NCBI RefSeq assembly: GCF_900107585.1
Contig: NZ_FNQM01000002.1
Span: 1 to 64,000 of the forward strand
DNA: 64,000 nt
DNA from: Rubrimonas cliftonensis
Lineage (GTDB): Bacteria; Pseudomonadota; Alphaproteobacteria; Rhodobacterales; Rhodobacteraceae
Reading direction: 5' to 3'
Below are positions 53,350 to 62,592 of this stretch, piece by piece. Positions within the stretch are counted from its first letter, which is position 1; each line of letters opens with the position of its first letter. The position numbers and the translations under genes were made by a program. The notes beneath the pieces are model-generated. The model was given only the letters and a program-made list of their open reading frames with translations, was not told the origin of the DNA and ran no database searches.

Positions 53350-54633
53350 TCAGAGACGGTCCCGCAGGGCGTACCACGTCATCGCGAGCGCCAGCAGCGC
53401 CGGCCGGAGCCGGTCGCCGCCGGGGAAGGGCGGGCAGGGGACGCGCGCCAGCACGTCCCAGCGGTCGAGCGCGCCGCGCACCGCCTCCGCCGCGACGGCG
53501 CCGCCCATGGTGGCCATGTGGACGCCGGCGCCGGACCATCCGCCGATCACCAGCGTCCGCGTCCCCGCCCTGCGGAACAGCGGCGCGCGGGCGGCGGTGA
53601 TCGCCAGCGTGCCGCCCCAGGCGTGATCGATCCTGACGTCGCGCAGTTGCGGGAAGACCTTCGCGAGCGGCCGCCGCACCAGCGCGGCGACGTCGTCGGG
53701 AAACCGCTGCGAATAGGTCTCGCCGCCGCCGAACAGCAGCCGGTCGTCGGGCGTCAGCCGGAAATAGTTGAGCACGAAGCGGCTGTCGGCGACGCATTCG
53801 CGCCCCGGGATGAGCGCCGCGCCGTCGAGCGGCTCGGTCGCGACGATGAAGTTGTTGATCGGCATGACCCGCGCCGCCGCGCCGCGCTCCAGCCGACAGA
53901 GATAGCCGTTGGCGGCGACGATCACCCAGTCCGCCGTCACGGCCCCTGCCGCCGTCTCGACCCTGCCCTCCTCCAGGCGCGTCGCGAGCGTGCGCTCGTG
54001 CAGCCGCGCGCCGGCTGCCTCCGCCGCGGCGGCGAGGCCGAGCGCGAAGTTGAGCGGGTGCAGATGGCCGCCCTCGCCGTCCTCCAGCCCGCCATGATAG
54101 CCCGGCGAGGCGACGCGGGCGCGCATCTCGTCGCGCCCGAGGGCGCGGATCGACGGATGGCCGTAGCGCGTCGCGGCGTGCTCGGCGTAGGCCTCGAAGT
54201 CGCGCAGGTGCGCTGGCCGGCAGGCGGCCTCCAGGTGTCCCGGCGCGAGGTCGCAGGCGATGGCGTGCTCGGCGACCAACCGCTTCACCAGCGCGGTGGC
54301 CTCGGTCGAGATCGCCCATATCCTGCGCGCGTCCTCCGGCCCCACCGTTTTCTCGTAGGTCCGGATGTCGGTGCGCGGCCCGTGGCTGAGCTGCCCTCCG
54401 TTGCGCCCCGACGCGCCCCAGCCCATCCGGTGCGCGTCGATCACGACCACGTCGAGCCCGGCCTGCGCCAGATGCAGCGCCGCCGAAAGCCCGGCGTAGC
54501 CGCCGCCCACCACGCACACGTCCGCCCGCGTTTCGCCGCGAAGCTCCGGCCGTTCTGGCGCCGGGTTCGCCGTGGCGGCGTACCAGGAGGGCGCGTGCGC
54601 GCCGGGGAGGTCGTTGGCGAAGAGATGGTTCAT
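53350..54633 (-). CDS. puuB: FAD-dependent oxidoreductase (PuuB-like gamma-glutamylputrescine oxidase)
   Basis: A 427-residue DAO-family flavoprotein. The dinucleotide motif VCVVGGGYAGLSAALHLAQ is at about residue 40 and DAHRMGWGASGRNGGQLSHG follows, a pattern typical of PuuB/OrdL oxidases. The C-terminal GWSGAGVHMATMGG is the second FAD block. In E. coli PuuB oxidises gamma-glutamylputrescine made by PuuA; a PuuA-like gene lies 4 kb away with a transaminase and agmatinase, which supports the role. Closely related oxidases also act on other amines. Confidence 0.8.
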   Translation of the reverse strand: MNHLFANDLPGAHAPSWYAATANPAPERPELRGETRADVCVVGGGYAGLSAALHLAQAGLDVVVIDAHRMGWGASGRNGGQLSHGPRTDIRTYEKTVGPEDARRIWAISTEATALVKRLVAEHAIACDLAPGHLEAACRPAHLRDFEAYAEHAATRYGHPSIRALGRDEMRARVASPGYHGGLEDGEGGHLHPLNFALGLAAAAEAAGARLHERTLATRLEEGRVETAAGAVTADWVIVAANGYLCRLERGAAARVMPINNFIVATEPLDGAALIPGRECVADSRFVLNYFRLTPDDRLLFGGGETYSQRFPDDVAALVRRPLAKVFPQLRDVRIDHAWGGTLAITAARAPLFRRAGTRTLVIGGWSGAGVHMATMGGAVAAEAVRGALDRWDVLARVPCPPFPGGDRLRPALLALAMTWYALRDRL

Positions 54634-54769
54634 GGGCTCGGCGGCGCTCCAGGTTTACGGCGGATCGCCGCAGGGCGTCAGGGCGATGGCGCGGCGGCGA
54701 GACCGCGCCTAGTGTCGGCCGCGTCAGGTGGACGTCGCCGCGAATGGCGATCGCAATAGGGAGACCGAC

Positions 54770-55201
54770 ATGGGTCTGTTCAGTTTTCTCAAGGATGCAG
54801 GAAAGTCCATATTCGGCGGCTCGGCCGAAGCCGCCGAGCCGGAGAAGCTCAAGGAGGAGATCGCCGGCGCAGGCGTCGACGCCTCCAAGTTCGACGTCGC
54901 GATCGAGGGCGACAAGGTGGTGCTGAGCGGCGCCGCCGCCACGCAGGAGGAGCGCGAGAAGGCGATCCTCGCCGTCGGCAACATCGAGGGCGTCGCGACG
55001 GTCGAAGACGTCGTCACGGTCGCCGCGCCGGAGCCGGAATCGGCGTTCTACGAGGTGAAGAAGGGCGACACGCTCTCCGGCATCGCAAAGTCGCAGTATG
55101 GCGACGGCAACAAGTACATGAAGATCTTCGAGGCGAACAAGCCGATGCTCTCGCACCCTGACAAGATCTATCCTGGCCAGAAGCTGCGCATTCCCGCCTG
55201 A
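54770..55201 (+). CDS. kbp: BON-LysM protein (Kbp/YgaU-like)
   Basis: A 143-residue protein with a BON domain (residues about 30-88) and a LysM domain (VKKGDTLSGIAKSQYGDGNK, then KIYPGQKLRIPA) at the C-terminus. It matches E. coli Kbp (YgaU), a cytoplasmic K+-binding protein of about the same size; the N-terminus GLFSFLKDAGKSIFG is typical. The ATG at 54770 has AGGGAG 6 nt upstream. No signal peptide. Confidence 0.92.
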   Translation: MGLFSFLKDAGKSIFGGSAEAAEPEKLKEEIAGAGVDASKFDVAIEGDKVVLSGAAATQEEREKAILAVGNIEGVATVEDVVTVAAPEPESAFYEVKKGDTLSGIAKSQYGDGNKYMKIFEANKPMLSHPDKIYPGQKLRIPA

Positions 55202-55259
55202 AAACCGCGCTGGAGCTGCGGTCCCGCCCCGGCGGGGCCGTCGGCCTTCCGCCGCAAGG

Positions 55260-55871
55260 TCAGCCGAGCCGCCTGAGCGCGTCGGCCGGGGTCTCGCCCC
55301 AGATGCGCCGGATGCGGCGGTCGCGCCCGCAGGAGGCGCGATAGAAGCCGTATTTCGCCGCGTTCGTCTCATGGTAGTTCTGGTGATGGTCCTCGGCCGG
55401 CCAGAACGTCGCGGCATCGCGGATGGGCGTCTCGATCTCGTCGTCGAGCGCCTCGGCCGCCGCCGCCCTCGCAGCCTCCGCCGCCGCCCGCTGCTCGGGC
55501 CCGCCGACGAAGATCGCGGGCGCATAGGACGGGCCGCGGTCGCAGAACTGGCCCCGGTCGTCGAACGGGTCGATGGTGCGGAAATAGATCTCCAGCAGCC
55601 GCGGGTAACTCACCCGAGCGGGGTCGAAGCGGATGCGCACCGCCTCGGAGTGCCCCGTCCCGCCATAGGTCACCTCCTGGTAGGTCGGATTCTCGACCCA
55701 GCCGCCCGTGTAGCCCGAGACCGTCTCGACCACGCCCGAAACCTTGTCGAAATCCGCCTCGACACACCAGAAGCAGCCGCCGGCGAAGATGGCGGCCTCG
55801 AGCGCCGCGTCCTGCGCCAGCGCGCCCCTAGCCGCCAGCAGCATCAGCGCCGCTGCGAATAGCCTGATCAT
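55260..55871 (-). CDS. msrA: Peptide methionine-S-sulfoxide reductase, exported
   Basis: A 203-residue MsrA with an N-terminal signal peptide (residues 1-19, ending GALA). The catalytic Cys is in IFAGGCFWCVEADFDKVSG near residue 35, with GYTGGWVENPTYQEVTYGGT following. The later ATFWPAEDHHQNY is also conserved. Extracytoplasmic MsrA forms repair oxidised envelope proteins. It is monocistronic, between the Kbp gene and the transaminase. Confidence 0.92.
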   Translation of the reverse strand: MIRLFAAALMLLAARGALAQDAALEAAIFAGGCFWCVEADFDKVSGVVETVSGYTGGWVENPTYQEVTYGGTGHSEAVRIRFDPARVSYPRLLEIYFRTIDPFDDRGQFCDRGPSYAPAIFVGGPEQRAAAEAARAAAAEALDDEIETPIRDAATFWPAEDHHQNYHETNAAKYGFYRASCGRDRRIRRIWGETPADALRRLG

Positions 55872-55979
55872 CCCGTCGCCTCCGCCGCCCGTCGTTCAGA
55901 TAGCGCGGCGCGACCGGCGAACCACGCCGACGCCCGCACCGCGCGGGTGAATCGCCGCAAGGCGCGCGATGCGGCCCGC

Positions 55980-57374
55980 TCAGGCCGCTGCGCCCTTGCG
56001 CGCATAGGCGTCCGCAAGGCCGTCCAGCGCCTTGCGGGCGCGGGCCGCCAGCTCGTCGATCTCCCCATGCGAGATGACCAGCGGCGGCGAGATGATCATG
56101 GTGTCGCCCACCGCCCGCATCACCAGCCCGTTCTCCACGCAAAGGTCTCGGCACCGGGCGCCGGCGCCCATGCCGTCGAGCGGGGCCAGGCGCGTGCGCG
56201 CCGCGCTGTCGCTCGCCAGCTCCAGCGCGCCGAGCAGACCCTTCGTGCGCGCCTCGCCCACCATCGGGTGATCGGCGAGGCCCGCCCATGCCTTGGCGAG
56301 ATAGCCGGCCAGATCGTCCCTCACCCGCTCCACCAGCTTCTCCTCGCGCAGGATGCGCAGGTTGGCCAGCCCCGCCGCGCAGGCCGCCGGATGCCCGCTG
56401 TAGGTGTAGCCGTGGTAGAACTCGCCCGCCTTGTGCGCCACGACCTCGGCCACCCGGTCAGAGATGAGCACGCCGCCCATCGGGATGTAGCCCGACGTCA
56501 TGCCCTTCGCGATGCTCATCAGGTCGGGCTCGATGGCGTAGGTGTCGGAGCCCCACCAGTTCCCGGTGCGCCCGAAGCCGCAGATCACCTCGTCGGCGAT
56601 CAGCAGGATCTCGCGCTCGCGGCAGATGCGGCTGATCTCCGGCCAGTAGGTCTCGGGCGGGATGATCACGCCGCCGGCGCCCTGGATCGGCTCGGCGATG
56701 AAGGCGCAGACGTTGTCCTCGCCGATCGCGTCGATGGCGGCCTCAAGCTCGCGGGCGCGGGCGCGGCCGAACTCCGCCGGGTCGCTCTCTCCGCCCTCGC
56801 CGAACCAGTAGGGCTGGCCGATGTGGTGCACGCCGGGCACGGGCAGGCCCGACTGCGCATGCATCGCGCCCATGCCGCCGAGCGAGGCGCCGATGACGCT
56901 GGAGCCGTGATAGGCGTTCCTGCGCCCGATGAACATCTTCTTGGAGGGCTTGTCGAGACAGTCCCAGTAGACCCGAGCGAGGCGGAACACCGTGTCGTTG
57001 CTCTCGCTGCCGGAGTTGGTGAAGAACACGCGGCTCATGTGGGCGGGCGAGACTTCCGACAGCGCCTCGGCGAACTCCGTCGCGGCCGGATGGGTGCACT
57101 GGAAGAAGGTGTTGTAATAGGGAAGCTGGCGCATCTGCCGCGCAACGGCCTCCACGATCTCCTCGCGCCCGTAGCCTACGTTGACGCACCACAGGCCCGC
57201 CATGCCGTCGAGCAGGCGGTCGCCGTCATTGGTCGTCAGCCAGCAGCCCTGCGCCGACGAGATCACGCGCGTCCCCTTCGCGGCGAGCTCCGCCGTGTCG
57301 GTGAACGGGTGCCAGTGATGCGCGGCGTCGGACGCCTGGATCTCGGCGGTGGTGCGCAGGTTGAGAGCGGTCAT
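55980..57374 (-). CDS. spuC: Class III aminotransferase (SpuC-like putrescine/pyruvate transaminase)
   Basis: A 464-residue fold-type I, class III transaminase. The PLP Lys is in MSIAKGMTSGYIPMGGVLIS near residue 285; VFFTNSGSESNDTVFRLARV and IGRRNAYHGSSVIGASLGGM are characteristic of omega-amino-acid transaminases. It resembles putrescine- or spermidine-pyruvate transaminases used in polyamine breakdown, consistent with neighbouring speB and puuA-like genes in divergent orientation. 4-aminobutyrate or beta-alanine remain possible substrates. Confidence 0.82.
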   Translation of the reverse strand: MTALNLRTTAEIQASDAAHHWHPFTDTAELAAKGTRVISSAQGCWLTTNDGDRLLDGMAGLWCVNVGYGREEIVEAVARQMRQLPYYNTFFQCTHPAATEFAEALSEVSPAHMSRVFFTNSGSESNDTVFRLARVYWDCLDKPSKKMFIGRRNAYHGSSVIGASLGGMGAMHAQSGLPVPGVHHIGQPYWFGEGGESDPAEFGRARARELEAAIDAIGEDNVCAFIAEPIQGAGGVIIPPETYWPEISRICREREILLIADEVICGFGRTGNWWGSDTYAIEPDLMSIAKGMTSGYIPMGGVLISDRVAEVVAHKAGEFYHGYTYSGHPAACAAGLANLRILREEKLVERVRDDLAGYLAKAWAGLADHPMVGEARTKGLLGALELASDSAARTRLAPLDGMGAGARCRDLCVENGLVMRAVGDTMIISPPLVISHGEIDELAARARKALDGLADAYARKGAAA

Positions 57375-57525
57375 CGGGCCTCCCGCCGTCGGGTGTCTGG
57401 GGGTGTGGGATGGAGCCTACCTCGTATGCGCGGCCGGGCAGGTCAAGCCGCCGTGGCGCCGCGGCGCCTTGCCTTCGCGGCCCCGCCCGTGCATCGGTCG
57501 GGGCTGAACGCCCGGAGCCGAACCG

Positions 57526-58521
57526 ATGAGCACGCCGCCAGAATCCCCCCAGCAAGCCGCCCTTCGCCGGCGTGACAACGCCTTCGCCGTGGACGATCCG
57601 CACGCGGTGACCCATGACGAGTACATGTATGCGGGCGCGCTCAGCTTCTGCCGGCGCCGCTACGCGCGCACGCTGGAAGGGGTCGATCTCGCGGTGGTCG
57701 GCGTGCCGTTCGACACCGCCGTGACGAACCGCCCCGGCTGCCGGCTGGGGCCGCGCGCGATCCGCGCCGCCTCGACGAACCTCGCCTGGTCGCGCGCCTG
57801 GCCCTCGCCCTTCGACCCGTTCGAGCGGCTGAGCGTGGCCGACTGGGGCGACGTGTGGTTCGACCATGGCCGCCCCGAGACCGTGCCCGCCCAGATCGAG
57901 GCCGCGCTCGCCTCGGTGCTGGAGCAGGGCGCCGGCGTCCTGGCTCTGGGCGGCGACCATTTCACGACCTGGCCCAGTCTCAAGGCCCATGTCGCCAAGC
58001 ATGGCGGGCCGCTGGCGCTGGTGCAGTTCGACGCCCACACCGACACATGGCCCGACGACGGCCGCATCGACCACGGCACGATGTTCTATCACGCGATCCG
58101 GGAGGGGCTGATCGACCCCGCCGCCTCGATTCAGGTCGGCATCCGCACCACCAACGACGACCCGATGGGCGTTCAGGTCTTCGACGCGCTGATGGTCCAC
58201 GAGCAGGGCTGGCGCGCGGCGGCGGAGGCGATCCGCGCCCGCGTCGGAAACCGCCCGGTCTATGTGACCGTCGACATCGACGCGCTCGACCCGTCGCAGG
58301 CGCCGGGCACCGGCACGCCGGTCTGCGGCGGGCTGTTCATGCACCAGCTCAGCCAGATGATCCGCGCGATGCAGGGGCTCGACGTGCTCGGCATGGACGT
58401 CGTGGAGGTCTCGCCGCCCTACGACAACGCCGAGATCACCGCGCTGGCCGGGGCGACGGTCGCGCTGGAGCTCGCGTGCCTCTACGCTTCCGGAGCCCGC
58501 TTCGCGGCGAGGAGGCCATGA
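57526..58521 (+). CDS. speB: Agmatinase-family ureohydrolase
   Basis: A 331-residue ureohydrolase, predicted to convert agmatine to putrescine and urea. All manganese ligands are visible: LALGGDHFTTWPSL near residue 145, VQFDAHTDTW near residue 167, and VTVDIDALDPSQAPGTGTP near residue 248. Related family members act on guanidinobutyrate or guanidinopropionate, so agmatine is the likely but not certain substrate. Its stop overlaps the start of the puuA-like gene (ATGA), so product and next enzyme are coupled. Confidence 0.88.
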   Translation: MSTPPESPQQAALRRRDNAFAVDDPHAVTHDEYMYAGALSFCRRRYARTLEGVDLAVVGVPFDTAVTNRPGCRLGPRAIRAASTNLAWSRAWPSPFDPFERLSVADWGDVWFDHGRPETVPAQIEAALASVLEQGAGVLALGGDHFTTWPSLKAHVAKHGGPLALVQFDAHTDTWPDDGRIDHGTMFYHAIREGLIDPAASIQVGIRTTNDDPMGVQVFDALMVHEQGWRAAAEAIRARVGNRPVYVTVDIDALDPSQAPGTGTPVCGGLFMHQLSQMIRAMQGLDVLGMDVVEVSPPYDNAEITALAGATVALELACLYASGARFAARRP

Positions 58522-59882
58522 ACATGTTCGCCGCCCGCGCCGCCGCCTTCATGGCCGAGAACCCCGACGTCGAGATCGTCGAACTGGTGTTCCCCGACAT
58601 GAACGCGGTGATGCGCGGCAAGTGGCTGCCGGCGCGGCAGATCGAGAAGCTCGCCAAGGGGTCGGTGCGGATGCCGATGTCGACCTACAACCTCGACATC
58701 GCCTCGGAGGACGTCGTGGCGGCCGGCATCGCCGTCGACATCGGCGACCCGGACGGCGTCGGCTGGCCGATCCCGCACGCCTTCGGCCGCTGCCTCTGGG
58801 CCGAGCGGCCCACCGCGGTCGCGCTGATGACCATGACCGAGCCCGGCGGCGCGCCCTGCGTCTATGACCCAAGGCAGGTGCTCGCCCGCGTCAACGACCG
58901 GCTGAAGGCCAAGGGGCTGACCGCGGTGGTGGCGCCGGAGCTGGAGTTCTACCTCGTCGACGGCGAGACGGACGATTTCGGCCACGCCCGCCCGCCGCTT
59001 GGCGTCGGCGGCGACCGGCTGGAGGCGAGCCAGGTCTACATGCTCGACGTCAAGTCGGCGTTCTCCGGACTGCTGGCCGAGATCGACGCCGCGGCCATCG
59101 CGCTGGGCGCGCCGGCGGAGGCCGCCACGGCCGAATTCGGCCCCGGCCAGTTCGAGATCAACCTCGCCCATGTCGAGGATCCGCTGGCCGCGGCCGATCA
59201 CGCGATCATGCTGCGCCGGGCGATCAGGGGCGTGGCGCGCAAGCACGGCGTGGACGCCTGCTTCATGGCCAAGCCCTATGGCGACCAGTCCGGCTCGGGC
59301 CAGCATTTCCACGTCTCGCTGATCGACGCCGACGGGCGCTGCGTGTTCGACAGCGGCGAGATGGCGGCGCCGAACGCAGCGATGCGCGCCGCTGTCGGCG
59401 GGCTGCTGGAGACGATGGCCGACGCGACGCTGCTGTTCGCGCCGCACCTGAACTCCTACCGCCGGCTGAGGCCGCATTCCTATGCGCCCTGGCTGGCGAC
59501 ATGGGGCCTCGACAACCGCAACGTGGCGGTGCGCTGCCCGGCGCTCGCGGGGCGCGCGGCGCGGATCGAGCATCGCGTGGCGGGCGCCGACGCCAACCCC
59601 TATCTGGCGCTCGCCGGCATTCTCGGCGGCGTGCTGCGCGGGCTGGAGACCGCCGCCGACCCCGGCGAGCCGACCGAGGGCGAGGCGCAGCCGCAGGCGC
59701 GCAGCGCCCTGCCGACGACATGGCCCTCCGCAATCGAGGCCTTCGAGAGTTCCGACTTCATCCGCGACACGCTCGGCGCGGAGTTTGCGCGCGTGTTCGC
59801 GATGATGAAGCGGCAGGAGATGGAGCGGCTGCTGGAGAGGGTGACGGACGTCGAATACGACACCTATCTCCGCACCATCTGA
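58518..59882 (+). CDS. puuA: Glutamine synthetase-family gamma-glutamylpolyamine synthetase
   Basis: A 454-residue glutamine-synthetase-fold ligase. The ATP/metal motifs VAPELEFYLVDGE, EFGPGQFEINLAHVEDP, DQSGSGQHFHVSL and NRNVAVRCPALAG are present. Members beside amine oxidases and transaminases act as PuuA, joining glutamate to putrescine. The ATG at 58518 overlaps the speB stop; a second ATG at 58524 sits at a better distance (8 nt) from GGAGG and may be the true start. Confidence 0.85.
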   Translation: MNMFAARAAAFMAENPDVEIVELVFPDMNAVMRGKWLPARQIEKLAKGSVRMPMSTYNLDIASEDVVAAGIAVDIGDPDGVGWPIPHAFGRCLWAERPTAVALMTMTEPGGAPCVYDPRQVLARVNDRLKAKGLTAVVAPELEFYLVDGETDDFGHARPPLGVGGDRLEASQVYMLDVKSAFSGLLAEIDAAAIALGAPAEAATAEFGPGQFEINLAHVEDPLAAADHAIMLRRAIRGVARKHGVDACFMAKPYGDQSGSGQHFHVSLIDADGRCVFDSGEMAAPNAAMRAAVGGLLETMADATLLFAPHLNSYRRLRPHSYAPWLATWGLDNRNVAVRCPALAGRAARIEHRVAGADANPYLALAGILGGVLRGLETAADPGEPTEGEAQPQARSALPTTWPSAIEAFESSDFIRDTLGAEFARVFAMMKRQEMERLLERVTDVEYDTYLRTI

Positions 59883-59925
59883 CCGGCGCGTTCCGGGACT
59901 GTCGCCGGGGGCCCGGCGCCGCCTC

Positions 59926-62592
59926 TCAGCGCGGCGCGAGCCGGTCGAGCGCCGCCGCCGCCTCCCGCCGCGACGGCGCAGCCCTGTGGAGGGCGCGCAG
60001 CAGGCTCGCGGCGGCCGCCGGGTCGCGCCGCGCGAGCGCCTCGGCGAGAAGCAGGACCGGGTTGTAGGCCGGCGCGAAGTCGGGGCTGAGCCGCACGACC
60101 TCCAGCAGATCCGGCGCGAGCCGGGCGGCGTCCGTCGCCGGATCTCCCGTGACCGCCGTCGCGCCCGAGGCGCCCAGCGCGATGAAGCGGTCGCGGGCGC
60201 GCCAGTAGGCTTCGAGGCGCGCGGCGAAGTCGGCGGCCTGCGCGGTGGGCGGCAGGGCCACTGCGTCGGCCGCCCGGCGCGGCATGGCCTCGGTCAGCGC
60301 GATCAGGCGATCGGCCGCCGGGCCGAGCGGGGCGTAGACGGTGCGCGGCGCGGCGTACATCGCCACCGGGTGGTCGTCGGTGTTGAGCGGCCCGTCGCCG
60401 ACGAAGGCCGCCAGCGCCTCCGGCCCTGCGATGAAGCCGCCGAACAGGGCGAACGGGTCTCCGAGCCCGGTGGCGGCCAGCGCCTCGCGCAGCCTGTCGT
60501 CAATCTTGCGCCGCATCAGCGCCGCGGCCTCCGGCGGCGCGCCGGCCTCGGTCCCCACCAGCGCCAGCAGCGGCGTGATGACGTTCTGGTTGCCCATGTA
60601 GAGCCGCGCGTCGGGAAACGCCGTCTGGAAGCTGCGCGCGATCAGCCTGAAGGTGGCCAGGTCGAGCTGATGCAGCGGCAGCCACTGCGTGAACACGCCG
60701 CCCGCCGCCAGCCGCGCCCTGATCGCCTCGAAATGCTCCACGGTGTAGAGCATCCCGGCGCCGTCGCGCGCCGGGTGGAAGGTGTCGGCGAGGATGACGT
60801 CGTAGCGCTTCGGCGTCGCCGCCACATGGCGCCGCGCGTCGGCGACAGACAGGGCGATGCGGTCCCCCGCCGCGGCGATCTCCCGGTCCACCGCCTCGAA
60901 ATACGGAACTAGCGCCAGCGCTTCGGGGAGGATGTCCACCGCCTCCACGCGCAGCCTCGGGTGCGCCGCAGCGGCGGCGACCGTGGCGCCGGTGCCGACA
61001 CCCAGAAACAGCGCCGAGCGCGGCTCGGGGTGCAGCATCAGCGCAAGATGGCCCTGTACGCGGTCGAGCCGGTAGCTCGGCGTGCCGCCCATGACGAAGG
61101 CGCCGTCGACCAGCAGGTAGCGCGCGCCGGTGGCGTCCTGCGTCACCGAAGCGGAGGCGGAGGGGCCGTCGAGATGCGCGAGCACCGCGCCGCCGGGCGG
61201 GATCGTCACGAGCCGCCGATCGAACGGGCCGAGAAGGGTCAGCCCGGCCAGCGCGGCTGGCAGACCGAAGGCCAGCGCCGCGCCGGCGCGGATGCGCCCG
61301 CGGGGCCAGAGCGCCGCCGCCAGCGCGAGATACCCCAGCGCCAGCGCCGCCAGCGCTCCCACCGGCCCCAGCGCCGGCACGAGCCCCAGCCCCACGGCGA
61401 CCGGCGCCAGCGCCGCGCCGAAGGTGTTGGCGGCGAAGGCGGCGCCGAGGCCGCCGTCGGGCCCGCGCATCGCCTGCGCCAGCGCGCTGAACAGCGCGCC
61501 CATCGCCGCGCTCGCCGGGCCGAAGACGAGGATTGCGAGCGCCGCCTCGCCCAGCGGGCCGCCGCTCTGCGCACCGGGCAGAGCGGCCTCCAGCGCGTCG
61601 CGCAGCGCCGGCCCCGCCAGCGCCGCCAGCGCGCCGGTCGCGCAGGCGCCGGCGGTGATCGCCGCGAGCGCGCCGCTGTGGATGGCGCCGGGGCGGCGGG
61701 CGCAGAACCTCTGCCAGAGCGCGGCGCCGATGGCGGCGCCGGCGAGGTAGACGGCCACTGCGGCGGCGAAGGAATAGACGGTGTTCTGCATCGCCTGCGC
61801 CAGCGCGCGGATGGTGGCGATCTCGAAGCCGATGCCGAGCAGCCCGCTGGCGAAGAGCGCGGCGAGCCCGGCGGTCGTCCAGCCGCCGCCGGCTTCGCAC
61901 GCCGGCAGGCGCGGCCGCGCCGCCTCGCCGCGCGCGGGGCCGGCCAGCATCAGCCCGGCGCAGAGGATGTTGACGGCGGCGAAGGCGCAGAGCGTCGCGG
62001 CGTAGCCGAGCGCCGGGGCCAGCCAGGCCGCCGTCAGCAGCGCGCCGGCCATCGCGCCGGCAGCGTTCGCGGCGTAGAGACCGCCGAGTCCCCTGCCGTC
62101 GCGCGCGGCGCGGGCGAAGGCGCGTTCGGCGGCGGGCAGCGTCGCGCCCATCGCCACCGTGGCCGGCGCCAGCAGCAGCAGCGGGCCGCCGAACGCCGCC
62201 GTCCAGCGCCAGAGCGGGGAGGGCGCGACGCCCATCGCCTCCAGCAACAGGTCGTTCGCCAGCGGGATCAGGAAGATCAGCGCCAGCGTCCAGACCCCGA
62301 TCGCGACCTCGAGGCCGGCATACCACAGACCCGGCCGCCGGCTGCGCGCGATGGGTTGGTCGAGGGCCAAGGCGCCGAGCGCCAGCCCCGCGAAGAACGC
62401 CGCCACGACGGCTAGGGTGGAGAGCGCCTCGTGACCCAGCCCCACGCCGAGCATCCGCGTCCAGACCACCTGATAGCCCAGCCCGGCGAAGCCGGAGAGC
62501 ACGAGCAGGCCATGCATGGCGAGGCGCGACCCTCCGGCGGCGCGCGTCTCGGCGCCGGAAGGCGACGGATCCGGGGCGGCCGCCGCCGTCAT
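59926..62592 (-). CDS. Fused membrane protein/spermidine-synthase-like protein
   Basis: An 888-residue fusion. The first 450 residues are hydrophobic with about 10-14 helices (FAGLGYQVVWTRMLGVGLGH at the start is typical of this fused family). The remainder is a spermidine-synthase-like methyltransferase fold: ALFLGVGTGATVAAAA binds an S-adenosyl ligand, followed by VEAVDILPEALALV and YDVILADTFHPARDG. True spermidine synthases have a D(S/T)xDP motif here; this reads DTFHP, so polyamine synthesis is doubtful. A helical tail of about 150 residues follows. Its start overlaps the 2OG oxygenase stop (ATGA). Confidence 0.85.
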   Translation of the reverse strand: MTAAAAPDPSPSGAETRAAGGSRLAMHGLLVLSGFAGLGYQVVWTRMLGVGLGHEALSTLAVVAAFFAGLALGALALDQPIARSRRPGLWYAGLEVAIGVWTLALIFLIPLANDLLLEAMGVAPSPLWRWTAAFGGPLLLLAPATVAMGATLPAAERAFARAARDGRGLGGLYAANAAGAMAGALLTAAWLAPALGYAATLCAFAAVNILCAGLMLAGPARGEAARPRLPACEAGGGWTTAGLAALFASGLLGIGFEIATIRALAQAMQNTVYSFAAAVAVYLAGAAIGAALWQRFCARRPGAIHSGALAAITAGACATGALAALAGPALRDALEAALPGAQSGGPLGEAALAILVFGPASAAMGALFSALAQAMRGPDGGLGAAFAANTFGAALAPVAVGLGLVPALGPVGALAALALGYLALAAALWPRGRIRAGAALAFGLPAALAGLTLLGPFDRRLVTIPPGGAVLAHLDGPSASASVTQDATGARYLLVDGAFVMGGTPSYRLDRVQGHLALMLHPEPRSALFLGVGTGATVAAAAAHPRLRVEAVDILPEALALVPYFEAVDREIAAAGDRIALSVADARRHVAATPKRYDVILADTFHPARDGAGMLYTVEHFEAIRARLAAGGVFTQWLPLHQLDLATFRLIARSFQTAFPDARLYMGNQNVITPLLALVGTEAGAPPEAAALMRRKIDDRLREALAATGLGDPFALFGGFIAGPEALAAFVGDGPLNTDDHPVAMYAAPRTVYAPLGPAADRLIALTEAMPRRAADAVALPPTAQAADFAARLEAYWRARDRFIALGASGATAVTGDPATDAARLAPDLLEVVRLSPDFAPAYNPVLLLAEALARRDPAAAASLLRALHRAAPSRREAAAALDRLAPR

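Noticed and set aside
51200-55525. 1441-codon reverse frame across several genes
   Set aside because: It runs antisense or out of frame over the amidohydrolase, oxidoreductase and LysM genes and is very Arg-rich; it is not a plausible giant protein.
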